NCBI RefSeq assembly: GCF_018275325.1
Contig: NZ_JAGVQR010000001.1
Span: 992,001 to 1,056,000 of the forward strand
Direction of reading: 5' to 3'
Length of the DNA stretch: 64,000 nucleotides
Origin: Nocardioides palaemonis
GTDB taxonomy: Bacteria; Actinomycetota; Actinomycetes; Propionibacteriales; Nocardioidaceae
Each line of letters begins with the position of its first letter. Within the stretch, counting starts at the first letter, position 1. A model generated the notes under the pieces. It made no database searches, was not told the DNA's origin, and saw nothing but the letters and a program-made list of their open reading frames with translations. Position numbers and translations under genes: made by a program. Positions 53,688-61,724 of this stretch are shown here, piece by piece.

Positions 53688-54227
53688 GTGTCGCGGCTCG
53701 GGACGCTCGCCGGCGCGGGGGTGCTGCTCGCGCTCGCCGGGTGCGGGTCCGACGACGCCGCGGCTCCGGAGGCCGGCGAACCGCCGTCGCTGGACGCGTA
53801 CGCCGAGGTGGTGGCCGACCACCTCGGCCGCGAGCCGCGGATCGTCGAGCCGTGGGACGTGATGACCCGCGAGCTCGAGGTCGACGCCGACGGCGCCACG
53901 CTCGTGGTGGGCCGCACCGACTCCCTCGAGGTCGCCGTCGCGCCCACGACGGACAGTCCGCTGGTCTGCGCCGACGAGTCCTTCTTCGACGCGTGCGTCG
54001 AGCTGGGCGACGACCCGACCGGCGGACGGCTGCTCCTCGGCTGGCAGGAGGAGGAGCCCGAGGAGGACCCCGGCGTCGTCTACGTGATCGACCGCCGCGA
54101 CGGCGAGGACGTCGTGGCGCGCTATGCCGGCGCCGTCGTCTCCGGCGACCCGCGCGAGCTCGACCTCGGCATCAGCCTGGACGAGATGGTCGCCGTGGTC
54201 ACCGACGAGCGGCTGACGCTCGGCTGA
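53688..54227 (+). CDS. Small lipoprotein of unknown function
   Basis: 179 residues from GTG 53688. Lipobox LLALAGCGSDDAAAPEAGE. Acidic mature part (LDAYAEVVADHLGREPRIVE, LLLGWQEEEPEEDPGVVYVI) with a Cys pair (LVCADESFFDACVEL). Probably co-transcribed with the CBS protein. Family not recognised. Confidence 0.7.
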   Translation: MSRLGTLAGAGVLLALAGCGSDDAAAPEAGEPPSLDAYAEVVADHLGREPRIVEPWDVMTRELEVDADGATLVVGRTDSLEVAVAPTTDSPLVCADESFFDACVELGDDPTGGRLLLGWQEEEPEEDPGVVYVIDRRDGEDVVARYAGAVVSGDPRELDLGISLDEMVAVVTDERLTLG

Positions 54228-54272
54228 CCTGACACGGTCCGGCCCGCGTCCCGTGGCGAGGCGGAGCCTGAC

Positions 54273-54335
54273 GTGACACGGGGTGCACCAGCACCGCGGC
54301 GCCGGCGTGGCGGTTTCCGACACACGCCGTGTCAC
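54273..54335. repeat. Inverted repeat GTGACACGG...CCGTGTCAC
   Basis: Perfect 9-base arms 45 bases apart; a further partial copy (CTGACACGG) precedes at 54228 and TGTGTCACC follows at 54373. It lies in the gap between the lipoprotein gene and ssrA. Confidence 0.55.
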
Positions 54336-54421
54336 CTCGGCACTCGCGTCGCCTCGGGTGGCGGCACGGGGTGTGTCACCTCCTACCGGGAATGCGGGCG
54401 ACGGCCTGCGGCGTTGGCACG

Positions 54422-54427
54422 TATGAT
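54422..54427 (+). promoter_or_regulatory. -10 box TATGAT of ssrA
   Basis: TATGAT lies 17 bases before the mature tmRNA 5' end, leaving a short leader for RNase P removal. The -35 region is weak (no TTGACA at 17 bases). Confidence 0.55.
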
Positions 54428-54444
54428 CGACCTACAACTCAAGA

Positions 54445-54814
54445 GGGGCTGATCGGTTTCGACTTGGGACGTTAGTTCCAGGGGAAGCGGGTCGAGAAGC
54501 CAGCGTCATCTCGTTAATGTCCGCTGGAATCCATAGTTGCCAACTCCAAGCGCAACGACTTCGCTCTCGCTGCCTGAGCAGTGATCGAAGGGTCTGACCG
54601 GGCATCCGTCTCCGTCCCGGACCCAGGCCTCATCTAGGAGACTTGCTGGTCACTCTCTGTCAGGAGGGGTGACCGGGACTTTTTCCTGACTGAGCCTGTC
54701 GACGACGTGTCCGCGCGAGCGTCGGGGCCGAGAAAAGCGACATCACGGACTGCACCCGGAGAAGACCTGGATCGGCGCTCGAGGACCGGGGTTCGATTCC
54801 CCGCAGCTCCACCA
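54445..54814 (+). ncRNA. ssrA: Transfer-messenger RNA
   Basis: 5' end GGGGCTGATCGGTTTCGAC and 3' end GGTTCGATTCCCCGCAGCTC followed by CACCA form the tRNA-like half; GGGGCTG pairs with CAGCTCC and CCA is encoded. The tag frame starts at GCC 54539 and reads ANSKRNDFALAA, then TGA 54575-54577, a typical actinobacterial tag ending in ALAA. Length about 370. Works with SmpB (44071) to rescue stalled ribosomes and mark unfinished proteins for proteolysis. Confidence 0.97.
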
Positions 54815-54853
54815 GCACCATCACCAGCAGCACCCCTCATGAGACACCACACG

Positions 54854-54881
54854 ACGCCCCGGCGGGCCCCCGCCGGGGCGT
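54854..54881 (+). terminator. Strong GC hairpin after ssrA
   Basis: ACGCCCCGGCGGG, CC, CCCGCCGGGGCGT: a perfect 13-base stem 40 bases past the tmRNA end, followed by TCG rather than a long T run. Confidence 0.75.
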
Positions 54882-54908
54882 TCGTGCGTCCCCGCCGGCT
54901 CCGCCTCG

Positions 54909-54945
54909 CTGGTCGAGGAGGTCGCGCAGCGACCGTCACGAGACC
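54909..54945 (+). repeat. Dispersed repeat CTGGTCGAGGAGGTCGCGCA (copy 1)
   Basis: 37 bases, also present in reverse at 55807-55843 with one or two differences (GACCGTCACGAGACC against GACCGCCACGAGACC). Internal GGTCGCGCAGCGACC forms a hairpin. The inverted pair brackets the solute-binding-protein gene. Confidence 0.75.
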
Positions 54946-54966
54946 CCGGCGCCCCGGCCTGACGTC

Positions 54967-55002
54967 GGTGGTTGAGGTGCGAGCGCAGCGAGCCTCGAGA
55001 CC
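54967..55002 (+). repeat. Dispersed repeat GGTGGTTGAGGTGCGAGCGC (copy 2)
   Basis: Second copy of the 36-base repeat at 43996-44031. It lies directly after the copy of the other repeat family at 54909. Confidence 0.75.
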
Positions 55003-55084
55003 ATGGTCCGCGTCGGGGAACCAGGTGCAGGCGAGAAGGTCGTTCGGGCCTGCAGGTGGTTCCCCAGGCAGTGCTCGGAGTGGC

Positions 55085-55789
55085 TCAGGCCGGCGGGGCG
55101 ACCGAGGCGTCCGTACGCCCCGAGCGGGCGAGCGACTCCGCGACGAACCCGCTGGCCTTCACGTCCTCGACGAACGCGCGCAGTGCGTCGACCGCGGCGG
55201 CGCTGCGCGAGCGCGGGACGCCGACCGCCTGCTGGATCTCCATGAAGCGTGGTTCGAGGACCCGCGTGCCCGGGTGTGCGGCGGCGAAGTCGGTCACCGG
55301 CTGCCGGATGCCGGCGCCGACCTCGAGCCCCTCGTCGAGGAAGACCGTCGTGCCCTCGGCGCCGCGCACCACCTCGGAGTGCGCCAGCGTGCGGGTGAGG
55401 AACAGGTCGTAGGCCGAGCCCTTCTTCACGCCCACGCGGACACCAGGCCGGTCCACGTCGTCGGCGGCCGTCAGCGGGGAGTCGTCAGGGACCACGTAGA
55501 CGCCCTCGATCACGCCGTACGGCGCGGAGAAGGCGACCGACTCGGCACGCGCCGGGTCGACGGCGAGGAAGCAGACGTCGGCGCGGCCGTCCTCGATCGC
55601 GGCGAAGGAGTCGCGCGCGGCGTCGAAGCACAGCAGCTCGACCGGCACCCCGATCCGCGCAGCGAGCTCGCGGGCGAGGTCGACCGTGACGCCGGACGGG
55701 GCGCCCGCCGTGCCCTGGGCGAGCACCGGGTTGCCGAGGTTGATCGAGGCGCGGAGGGTGCCGGTGGGGGCGAGGTCGCGGAGGGTCAC
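55085..55789 (-). CDS. Family 3 solute-binding-like protein without signal peptide
   Basis: 234 residues from GTG 55789; the frame extends to 55843, but that part is a dispersed repeat. LRASINLGNPVLAQG, GVTVDLARELAARIGVPVEL, AIEDGRADVCFLAVDPARAE, AFSAPYGVIEGVYVVPDDSP, GVRVGVKKGSAYDLFLTRTL are typical of amino-acid-type binding proteins. There is no signal peptide, lipobox or permease neighbour, so it may be cytoplasmic, a sensor or enzyme built on this fold. Confidence 0.8.
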   Translation of the reverse strand: MTLRDLAPTGTLRASINLGNPVLAQGTAGAPSGVTVDLARELAARIGVPVELLCFDAARDSFAAIEDGRADVCFLAVDPARAESVAFSAPYGVIEGVYVVPDDSPLTAADDVDRPGVRVGVKKGSAYDLFLTRTLAHSEVVRGAEGTTVFLDEGLEVGAGIRQPVTDFAAAHPGTRVLEPRFMEIQQAVGVPRSRSAAAVDALRAFVEDVKASGFVAESLARSGRTDASVAPPA

Positions 55790-55806
55790 CCGGTCATCGT
55801 GGCAGG

Positions 55807-55843
55807 GGTCTCGTGGCGGTCGCTGCGCGACCTCCTCGACCAC
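55807..55843 (-). repeat. Dispersed repeat CTGGTCGAGGAGGTCGCGCA family (inverted copy)
   Basis: Reverse-strand relative of 54909-54945, starting GGTGGTCGAGGAGGTCGCGC on the minus strand. Sits between the binding-protein gene and the GH6 gene. Confidence 0.75.
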
Positions 55844-55853
55844 CGGGTAGGGC

Positions 55854-57065
55854 TCAGCGGGGGCCGGTCGCCGTCCACGGCGTCGTGCGGACCATGTCGA
55901 GGGCGCGCTGGGCGACGAACGGGTCGGCCTGGTTGAACAGCCACGGCCGGCCGAACCAGACGAACCCGTCGACGTACTTCGCCGCGATCTTGCGCTGCTT
56001 CGCGGGGAGCCCCCACTGCGGGTCGGCCGGGCGCGGGGTGGGCGGGATGCCGAGGGTGACGCAGCGCTTCATCTTCCGCGTCGAGCAGGTGCGGGCGTTG
56101 TTCTTGAGGTCCTTCTTCGTCGCCGGGACGATGTCGGGCCACATGGTGGGGCGACCGGACTTCGCGGTGTCGACGATGAAGTGCTTGTCGCCGTAGCCGT
56201 CGGCGCGCAGGATCTCGAGGATCTCGGTGCCGCGGTCGATGTTCTCGACCGGGCCGGTGTAGTGCGTGGAGTCCAGCGCGAAGCCGCGGGCGTACTCGAT
56301 GCCGGAGAGCTCGAGGATCTTCGCGCAGCTCGACGACTCCTGGCGGGTGCCGTTCTCGCACCAGTCGGCCGCGCCGGCGTCGATGTAGACGCTGGTGTTG
56401 GGCAAGGCGCTGAGCGTCTGGGTGGCCCAGGTGAGCAGCTCGGACTTGGCGGCGCGGTCGGGCGCGCACAGCAGGAACGGCCCGTCGGGCTGCATGACCA
56501 CCAGCGTGTGCGCGCTGCCGATGCCGGCGGCGAGCTCGGTGATCCACGTGCGATAGCTCGCGGCCTCGGCAGGGGTGGTGGGGCGGGTGCAGGCCTCGCC
56601 CTCCCACGGCACCATCCGGAAGACCGCCATCTGCGCGAGCGTCTCCGGGTTGCCGTCCTGCGACGACGCGACGTAGTCGGTGACCGTCTGGCGGATCGAC
56701 GTGTCGGGCACGAACGCGCCGTACCACTTGGTGCGTGGTCGCTCGGCGATCGTCGCCAGCGCCTCGCGGACCTTGCCGGTGGCCTCGGTGAAGGGGCGCC
56801 ACACCTGGTCCTGCGGCCCCTCGTAGACGCCCCAGAGCCGGCCCGCGAGCGGGTTGGTCGGGTTCTGGGAGTGGGCGCGCACCGGCGCGGTCCACACCGG
56901 CTGGGAGGCCCGGGCCCGGACCTGGGCGGCGGGTGCGAGTGGCGCGACCTCGCGGTCGGGCGCGACGGCCGTGGCAGGGGAGACGGCCGTCGTCGCCGCG
57001 ACCGCGGTCGGGGTCACCAGCAGTGCGGCCGAGGCCAGGACGCGGACGAGCGGTGCGAGGTGCAT
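55854..57065 (-). CDS. Secreted glycoside hydrolase family 6 (cellulase-like)
   Basis: 403 residues from ATG 57065. Signal peptide PLVRVLASAALLVTPTAVAA. GH6 features: NPLAGRLWGVYEGPQDQVWR, KWYGAFVPD, VVMQPDGPFL (acid Asp region), NTSVYIDAGAADWC, YARGFALDSTHYTGPVENID, KHFIVDTAKSGRPTMWPDIV and YVDGFVWFGRPW (the DGxxWxxxP end). It should cut beta-1,4-glucan outside the cell. No cellulose-binding module is present. Confidence 0.88.
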   Translation of the reverse strand: MHLAPLVRVLASAALLVTPTAVAATTAVSPATAVAPDREVAPLAPAAQVRARASQPVWTAPVRAHSQNPTNPLAGRLWGVYEGPQDQVWRPFTEATGKVREALATIAERPRTKWYGAFVPDTSIRQTVTDYVASSQDGNPETLAQMAVFRMVPWEGEACTRPTTPAEAASYRTWITELAAGIGSAHTLVVMQPDGPFLLCAPDRAAKSELLTWATQTLSALPNTSVYIDAGAADWCENGTRQESSSCAKILELSGIEYARGFALDSTHYTGPVENIDRGTEILEILRADGYGDKHFIVDTAKSGRPTMWPDIVPATKKDLKNNARTCSTRKMKRCVTLGIPPTPRPADPQWGLPAKQRKIAAKYVDGFVWFGRPWLFNQADPFVAQRALDMVRTTPWTATGPR

Positions 57066-57142
57066 GGTCGTTCCATCGTCCGTGAGCCCGCGCGGGGCCG
57101 CAGGCGTTTCGGGGATTTCGCTGCGAGCGACAGGATGGCCCC

Positions 57143-57823
57143 GTGACCACCGAGTCGTACGAGACGCTGGCCCGCCTGCTGGACGAGCGCCACACCTGCC
57201 GCCAGTTCCGTCCCGACCCGGTGCCGGACGACGTGGTGGAGCGGTTGCTCGCGACCGCGCAGCGCACCCCGTCGTGGTGCAACACCCAGCCGTGGCGGGT
57301 CGACGTCGTCAGCGGACCGGCCACCGGCCGGTTCCGAGCCGCGCTCGCCGAGCACGTGATGTCGCAGCCGCAGCAGCCGGACTTCCCGTTCCCGCCGACC
57401 TACGCGGGTGCCTACCGCCACCGTCGCCGGGAGTGCGGCCACCAGCTCTACGACAGCGTTGGGATCGCCAAGGACGACACCACACGTCGCCTCGAGCAGA
57501 CCCTGCGCAACTTCGAGTTCTTCGACGCACCCCACGTCGCGATCGTCACCACCGAGGCCGACCTCGGCGTCTACGGCGCGATCGACTGCGGGCTCTGGCT
57601 GCAGACGTTCCTGCTCGGCGCCCAGGCGCTCGGCCTCGCCGCCGCGCCGCAGGCCGCGCTCGCGGCGTACCCCTCGCTGGTGCGCGAGCACCTCGGTCTT
57701 CCCGACCACCGGCTGGTCGTCTTCGGGGTGTCCTTCGGGTACGCCGACGAGCAGCACCCGGTCAACGGCTTCCGCACCTCACGCGCGGCCCTCGAGGACG
57801 CGGTGGCCTGGCACCGCGACTGA
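57143..57823 (+). CDS. Nitroreductase-family FMN oxidoreductase
   Basis: 226 residues from GTG 57143; CAGGAT lies seven bases upstream (probably leaderless). LLDERHTCRQFRPDPVPDDV and RTPSWCNTQPWRVDVVSG give the N-terminal FMN-binding signature; LWLQTFLLGAQALGLAAAPQ and FGVSFGYADEQHPVNGFRTS follow. Reduces nitro, quinone or related substrates with NAD(P)H; exact substrate unknown. Confidence 0.9.
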   Translation: MTTESYETLARLLDERHTCRQFRPDPVPDDVVERLLATAQRTPSWCNTQPWRVDVVSGPATGRFRAALAEHVMSQPQQPDFPFPPTYAGAYRHRRRECGHQLYDSVGIAKDDTTRRLEQTLRNFEFFDAPHVAIVTTEADLGVYGAIDCGLWLQTFLLGAQALGLAAAPQAALAAYPSLVREHLGLPDHRLVVFGVSFGYADEQHPVNGFRTSRAALEDAVAWHRD

Positions 57824-57829
57824 CCCGGG

Positions 57830-58702
57830 TCAGACCTCGCGCGCGGCGCCCGGCACGAGGCCGGCGTCCGGGTGCAGCACCGCGGCGAGCGCCTCGACAC
57901 CGTCGACCAGGCGCGGACCCGGCCGGGCGAACTGCCCGTCGGCGTCGACCGCCCACACCGGCACGTCGGGGAAGTGGTGGCGTACGCCCGCCGCCATCTC
58001 GGCGCTGGCGTCGAGCCCGAAGCCGCAGGGCGCGACCACGACGACGTCAGGGGCGGAGGCACGCGCCTGCTCCCAGGTGGTGCGCCCGGAACGGGCGCCG
58101 GCGGTGCCGAGGGCCGGCTCGCCGCCCGCGCGGACGACCATCTCCGGGATCCAGTGGCCGGGGGTGAACGGCGGGTCGGTCCACTCCAGCACCAGCACGC
58201 GCGGTCGCTCGCGGCCGGCGACGCGCGCCTCGACCGCCGCGAGCCGGTCCTCCAGTGACGCGACGAGGTCGGCCGCCTGCCGCTCACGTCCGGTCAGCCG
58301 GCCGATCTCGGTGACCGAGGCCAGCACGTCGGCCAGCGTGTGCGGGTCGAGGGTCGCGACGTCGGCGCGGCAGCCGAGGTGCGCCAGCGCGTCGTCGACG
58401 GTGTCCACGTCGACCGCGCAGACCGCGCACAGGTCCTGGGTCACGACGAGGTCGGCGTCGAGGTCGGCCAGCGCCCCGGCGTCGAGTCGGTAGAGGTCCT
58501 CGCCCGCGTTCATCGCGGCGGCGACGAAGTCGTCGATCTCCTTCGGCGTCAGTCCCTCCGGCATGGCCGACGTCGACACCACCTGCCGTTCCCGCGCGGC
58601 CGGCGGGTGGTCGCACTCGAAGGTGACGCCCACGACCTCGTCGCCCGCGCCGACGGCGAAGAGGATCTCGGTGGCCGACGGGATCAGGGAGACGATGCGC
58701 AC
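57830..58702 (-). CDS. BtuF-like cobalamin/metal-chelate binding protein without signal peptide
   Basis: 290 residues from GTG 58702, with TAGGCT six bases upstream (leaderless). RIVSLIPSATEILFAVGAGD, VVGVTFECDHPPAARE, ADLVVTQDLCAVCAVDVDTV, TWEQARASAPDVVVVAPCGF are typical of cobalamin-binding periplasmic-fold proteins. The chain starts directly at the first strand with no signal peptide, as in a known cytoplasmic subgroup; role unclear. Convergent with the nitroreductase gene. Confidence 0.85.
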   Translation of the reverse strand: MRIVSLIPSATEILFAVGAGDEVVGVTFECDHPPAARERQVVSTSAMPEGLTPKEIDDFVAAAMNAGEDLYRLDAGALADLDADLVVTQDLCAVCAVDVDTVDDALAHLGCRADVATLDPHTLADVLASVTEIGRLTGRERQAADLVASLEDRLAAVEARVAGRERPRVLVLEWTDPPFTPGHWIPEMVVRAGGEPALGTAGARSGRTTWEQARASAPDVVVVAPCGFGLDASAEMAAGVRHHFPDVPVWAVDADGQFARPGPRLVDGVEALAAVLHPDAGLVPGAAREV

Positions 58703-58743
58703 TCCGCGAGCCTAGGCGCGAGGGCTGCGGGGTGCACGAACGG

Positions 58744-60102
58744 TCAGCGGGTCGTCAGCAGCCTGATGCTGACGGTGCCTGCCGTACCGGCGGCGGGCGT
58801 CGCCAGGGCGACCGGCCCGACCAGCGTGAACACCGAGGTGGCCGAGAGCTCCGTGCCGGAGAGCGCGACGAACCCGTTGTCGCTGCAGCCCAGCGGACCG
58901 GAGGGGTCCGGTCCGCAGAAGTAGGGGTGCAGCGGGCCGGCCTCCACCCGCCATGACTCGGCAGGGTCGAGGTCGCGCGTGGTCGCGTCGAGCCGGACGC
59001 CGTTGCCGGTGGCGAGGGAGTAGACCCGGGTGCCCGAGCCGTCGAGCGTCAGGTCGACCGCGGCGCCGTCGGGCACCAGGTCGGCGGCGCGGACGCCCGT
59101 GCGAACACGGACGGTCGTGGTCGTGGACCCGCCGATCGCGGAGGTCACGGTCGAGAGCTCCGACGGGCCGGTCGTCGGCGCGACGAACCCGGCCCCGCTG
59201 GGGTCGAGGTCCGTGAGCAGCGGGGTGGCGGTCCTGCCCCAGCGGTCGAGCCGGCTCAGGCGGTTGACGAGAGGCACACCTGCCTGGTGCTCGACGTAGA
59301 CGTAGTCGTCGACCGTCGCAGGGAAGGTGAGCACCACCTCGCGTGCCGCCTTGCGCGGCGCGGAGAGAGTCACCGGCGCGCCGTCGGGGTCGACCGCGAC
59401 CTCGACCGCGCTCGCCGCGGTCGCGCGGTGTCCGGACCGCAGCCGGACGAGCGAGGTGCCTCGGCGGACCTCGTCGCAGCCGATGCCGCCGAGGTCGTCG
59501 GCCACCTGCACGTCGTGGCCGGTGCGCAGCAGGAGCGGGCCGCCGAAGGCGGAGCAGGAGGAGCCGCGGGCCTGGTAGACGAGCTGCTCGGTGCGGCCGG
59601 TGTCCACGGTCACGCGCTCACCCGCGCCGATGCGGACGGCGCCGAGGTCGATGTAGCCACGGCGCTCCTTCGGCGTGCGGACGGCGGCCCCGTCGACCGG
59701 CAGCCGGTGCACGCGAGCCTTGACGAGGGTCACCACCTGCACCTGGTGGCGCTGGACGCCGACGTGAAACGCGTAGGTCCCGGTGCGCGGCAGCCGGAAC
59801 AGGGCGCTGTCGTCCCACGGGGACCTCAGGCGGGTGCCCGAGCGGAGGAGGCGCGTCCGTGCCGGGCGCACGCCGTCGAGGGTGACCAGGTCGCCCCGGT
59901 GGCCGCGGAAGCGCACCACGCCCTTGCGGCCCTTCGGGACGACGACGGCCTTGTCGCCGTACTCGACGAGTCGGACGACGGTGGTGCGCGGTGCAGCGGT
60001 GGCCGTGATTGCAGTGGCGACCGGGGTGGTCGCGGTCAGCGGCGCGAGGAGCACGGCTGCCACCGCGGTGGCGGTGACCAGTGATGACCTGCTGCCAGCC
60101 AT
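58744..60102 (-). CDS. Large secreted protein of unknown function, 452 aa
   Basis: Starts at ATG 60102 (MAGSRSSLVTATAVAAVLLA), signal peptide with cleavage around TATA-APRT. Beta-rich throughout (VRFRGHRGDLVTLDGVRPAR, DVQVADDLGGIGCDEV, VLTFPATVDDYVYVEHQAG) with several Cys pairs (SSCSAFGG, FCGPDPSGPLGCSD). The frame could open much further upstream (61254), but that is a shadow of the PAP2 and HIT genes. Possibly an adhesion or wall protein. Confidence 0.75.
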   Translation of the reverse strand: MAGSRSSLVTATAVAAVLLAPLTATTPVATAITATAAPRTTVVRLVEYGDKAVVVPKGRKGVVRFRGHRGDLVTLDGVRPARTRLLRSGTRLRSPWDDSALFRLPRTGTYAFHVGVQRHQVQVVTLVKARVHRLPVDGAAVRTPKERRGYIDLGAVRIGAGERVTVDTGRTEQLVYQARGSSCSAFGGPLLLRTGHDVQVADDLGGIGCDEVRRGTSLVRLRSGHRATAASAVEVAVDPDGAPVTLSAPRKAAREVVLTFPATVDDYVYVEHQAGVPLVNRLSRLDRWGRTATPLLTDLDPSGAGFVAPTTGPSELSTVTSAIGGSTTTTVRVRTGVRAADLVPDGAAVDLTLDGSGTRVYSLATGNGVRLDATTRDLDPAESWRVEAGPLHPYFCGPDPSGPLGCSDNGFVALSGTELSATSVFTLVGPVALATPAAGTAGTVSIRLLTTR

Positions 60103-60133
60103 GCGTGTCCCTTCCAGTGGCAGGATCCCACAG

Positions 60134-60544
60134 GTGAGCGACTGCGTCTTCTGCCGGATCGTCGCCGGCGACCTGCCCGGGCACGTCGTGCTCGAGACCG
60201 ACGACCTGGTGGCGTTCCTCGACACCCGGCCGGTGTTCAAGGGCCACGTCCTGCTGGTGCCGCGTGAGCACGTCGAGACGCTGCCGGACCTCCCGGCCGA
60301 GCTGCGCGACGGCTTCCTCGAGGCCGCGCAGCGGCTGGCGGTCGCCGTCAAGGACGGCCTCGGCGCGCAGGGCTCGTTCGTGGCGATCAACAACACCGTC
60401 AGCCAGTCGGTGCCCCACCTCCACCTCCACGTCGTGCCGCGCACCAAGGGCGACGGCCTGCGCGGCTTCTTCTGGCCCCGCACGAAGTACGCCGACGGCG
60501 AGCCCGAGGCGTACGCCGAGAGGCTCCGCGCCGCGCTCGCCTGA
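60134..60544 (+). CDS. HIT-family nucleotide hydrolase
   Basis: 136 residues from GTG 60134; CAGGAT eight bases upstream. DCVFCRIVAGDLPGHVVLET with the CxxC zinc pair, FLDTRPVFKGHVLLVPREHV, and the catalytic triad VPHLHLHVVPRTKG. Cuts AMP-lysine- or dinucleotide-type substrates (HinT-like). Single gene. Confidence 0.93.
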   Translation: MSDCVFCRIVAGDLPGHVVLETDDLVAFLDTRPVFKGHVLLVPREHVETLPDLPAELRDGFLEAAQRLAVAVKDGLGAQGSFVAINNTVSQSVPHLHLHVVPRTKGDGLRGFFWPRTKYADGEPEAYAERLRAALA

Positions 60545-60551
60545 GGGACGC

Positions 60552-61649
60552 TCAGCCCCGGGACCCGACGGCGTCGGGGTCGTCGTCGTGGGACGCCGGG
60601 ACGGGTGCGGCCGCGACCGGGGCGAGGTCGAGCGCCCCGCGGAAGGTCCACGGCCGCTCGCGACGCTGCAGCGGGTTGCCGGTCGCGACCGCCGCGATGA
60701 CGAACGCCGCGGTGCCGACCGCGAAGCCCGCGAGCACGTCGGCGACGTAGTGCCAGCCGAGGTAGACGGTGGCCAGGACGGTGAGCGCCAGGAACGTCCA
60801 CGCCGCGACCCGGACGGCGCGAGGCAGGCGCATGACCTCGGTCATCAGGCAGATCGTCACCATGACCGCGACGTGCAGCGACGCGAAGGCGGCGATGGTC
60901 TGCACGGCATGGGTGTCCCAGGGGCCGGAGAGCACCTGCACCCGGTCGGCGAGCAGCGCGTCGCGCACCGAGGTGTTGGGCGTGTGGGGGAGCGAGGCGA
61001 ACCACTCGGGCCGGGCGTACGTCGGCCCGAGCGACGGGACGGCGTAGTAGAGGGCGGCCCCCAGCATCCAGTCGACCGAGATCGCGGTGACGTACCACGC
61101 GCCGGCGGTCGAGCGCCGCGTCCAGACCAGGGCGATCGCCAGGCTGGCCGGGACGAGCCCGATCCAGATCAGGTAGACGGCGGCGCACACCCAGTTGGCC
61201 ACGCCCGTGCCGAGGACGTGGTGCAGGACGACCGCCGGGTCGTGCCCGAGCCACATCGCGTGGTCGAACCGGGCGAGCGCGGGATCGGCGAGCCGGTCGG
61301 TGACGAACGGGACGTAGCTCTTGAGGTTGCGGAACGCGACGTAGGCGACGTACCAGGTGAGCAGCCCGCTGACCGTGAACGCGAGCTGGTCACGCGTCCA
61401 CCGCTCGCGGGCGACCGTCAGCAGGGACGGTCGGCCGTCCGGCCCCGGGCGCCGGCGCAGCAGCGCCCACCGCGCAAGGACGTCGAGCAGGATCGCCGAG
61501 CCGACGATCGTCGGCAGCCGGAACCACGTCGGCAGCGACGCCCCGTCCGGGTCGCGCACCGGCAGGTGGTGCGTCCACGCCACCAGCAGCGCCGCGACCG
61601 CCATGAGGGCCGCGACGACCGCGGCGGCCCGGAACTCACGCCTCCCCAT
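60552..61649 (-). CDS. PAP2-family membrane phosphatase / lipid transferase
   Basis: 365 residues from ATG 61649 (TACGGT six bases upstream, leaderless); an earlier codon at 61703 is less likely. About six membrane helices. PAP2 motifs: YYAVPSLGPTYARPEW, FASLHVAVMVTICLMTEVMR (SxH) and LGWHYVADVLAGFAVG (HYxxD). Resembles the inositol-phosphoryl-ceramide-synthase-like branch. Lipid substrate unknown. Confidence 0.85.
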   Translation of the reverse strand: MGRREFRAAAVVAALMAVAALLVAWTHHLPVRDPDGASLPTWFRLPTIVGSAILLDVLARWALLRRRPGPDGRPSLLTVARERWTRDQLAFTVSGLLTWYVAYVAFRNLKSYVPFVTDRLADPALARFDHAMWLGHDPAVVLHHVLGTGVANWVCAAVYLIWIGLVPASLAIALVWTRRSTAGAWYVTAISVDWMLGAALYYAVPSLGPTYARPEWFASLPHTPNTSVRDALLADRVQVLSGPWDTHAVQTIAAFASLHVAVMVTICLMTEVMRLPRAVRVAAWTFLALTVLATVYLGWHYVADVLAGFAVGTAAFVIAAVATGNPLQRRERPWTFRGALDLAPVAAAPVPASHDDDPDAVGSRG

Positions 61650-61724
61650 CCCGGCACCGTACCCACTCCGGCGGGTGGGTAGCCTCGGCGACGTCCTCAA
61701 CACCCCCAGAACTCAGGAGTCCAG

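Noticed and set aside
58744..61254. An 836-residue minus-strand protein covering PAP2, HIT and the secreted gene
   Set aside because: The part beyond 60102 is an Arg/Pro-rich shadow; the signal peptide at 60102 marks the true start.
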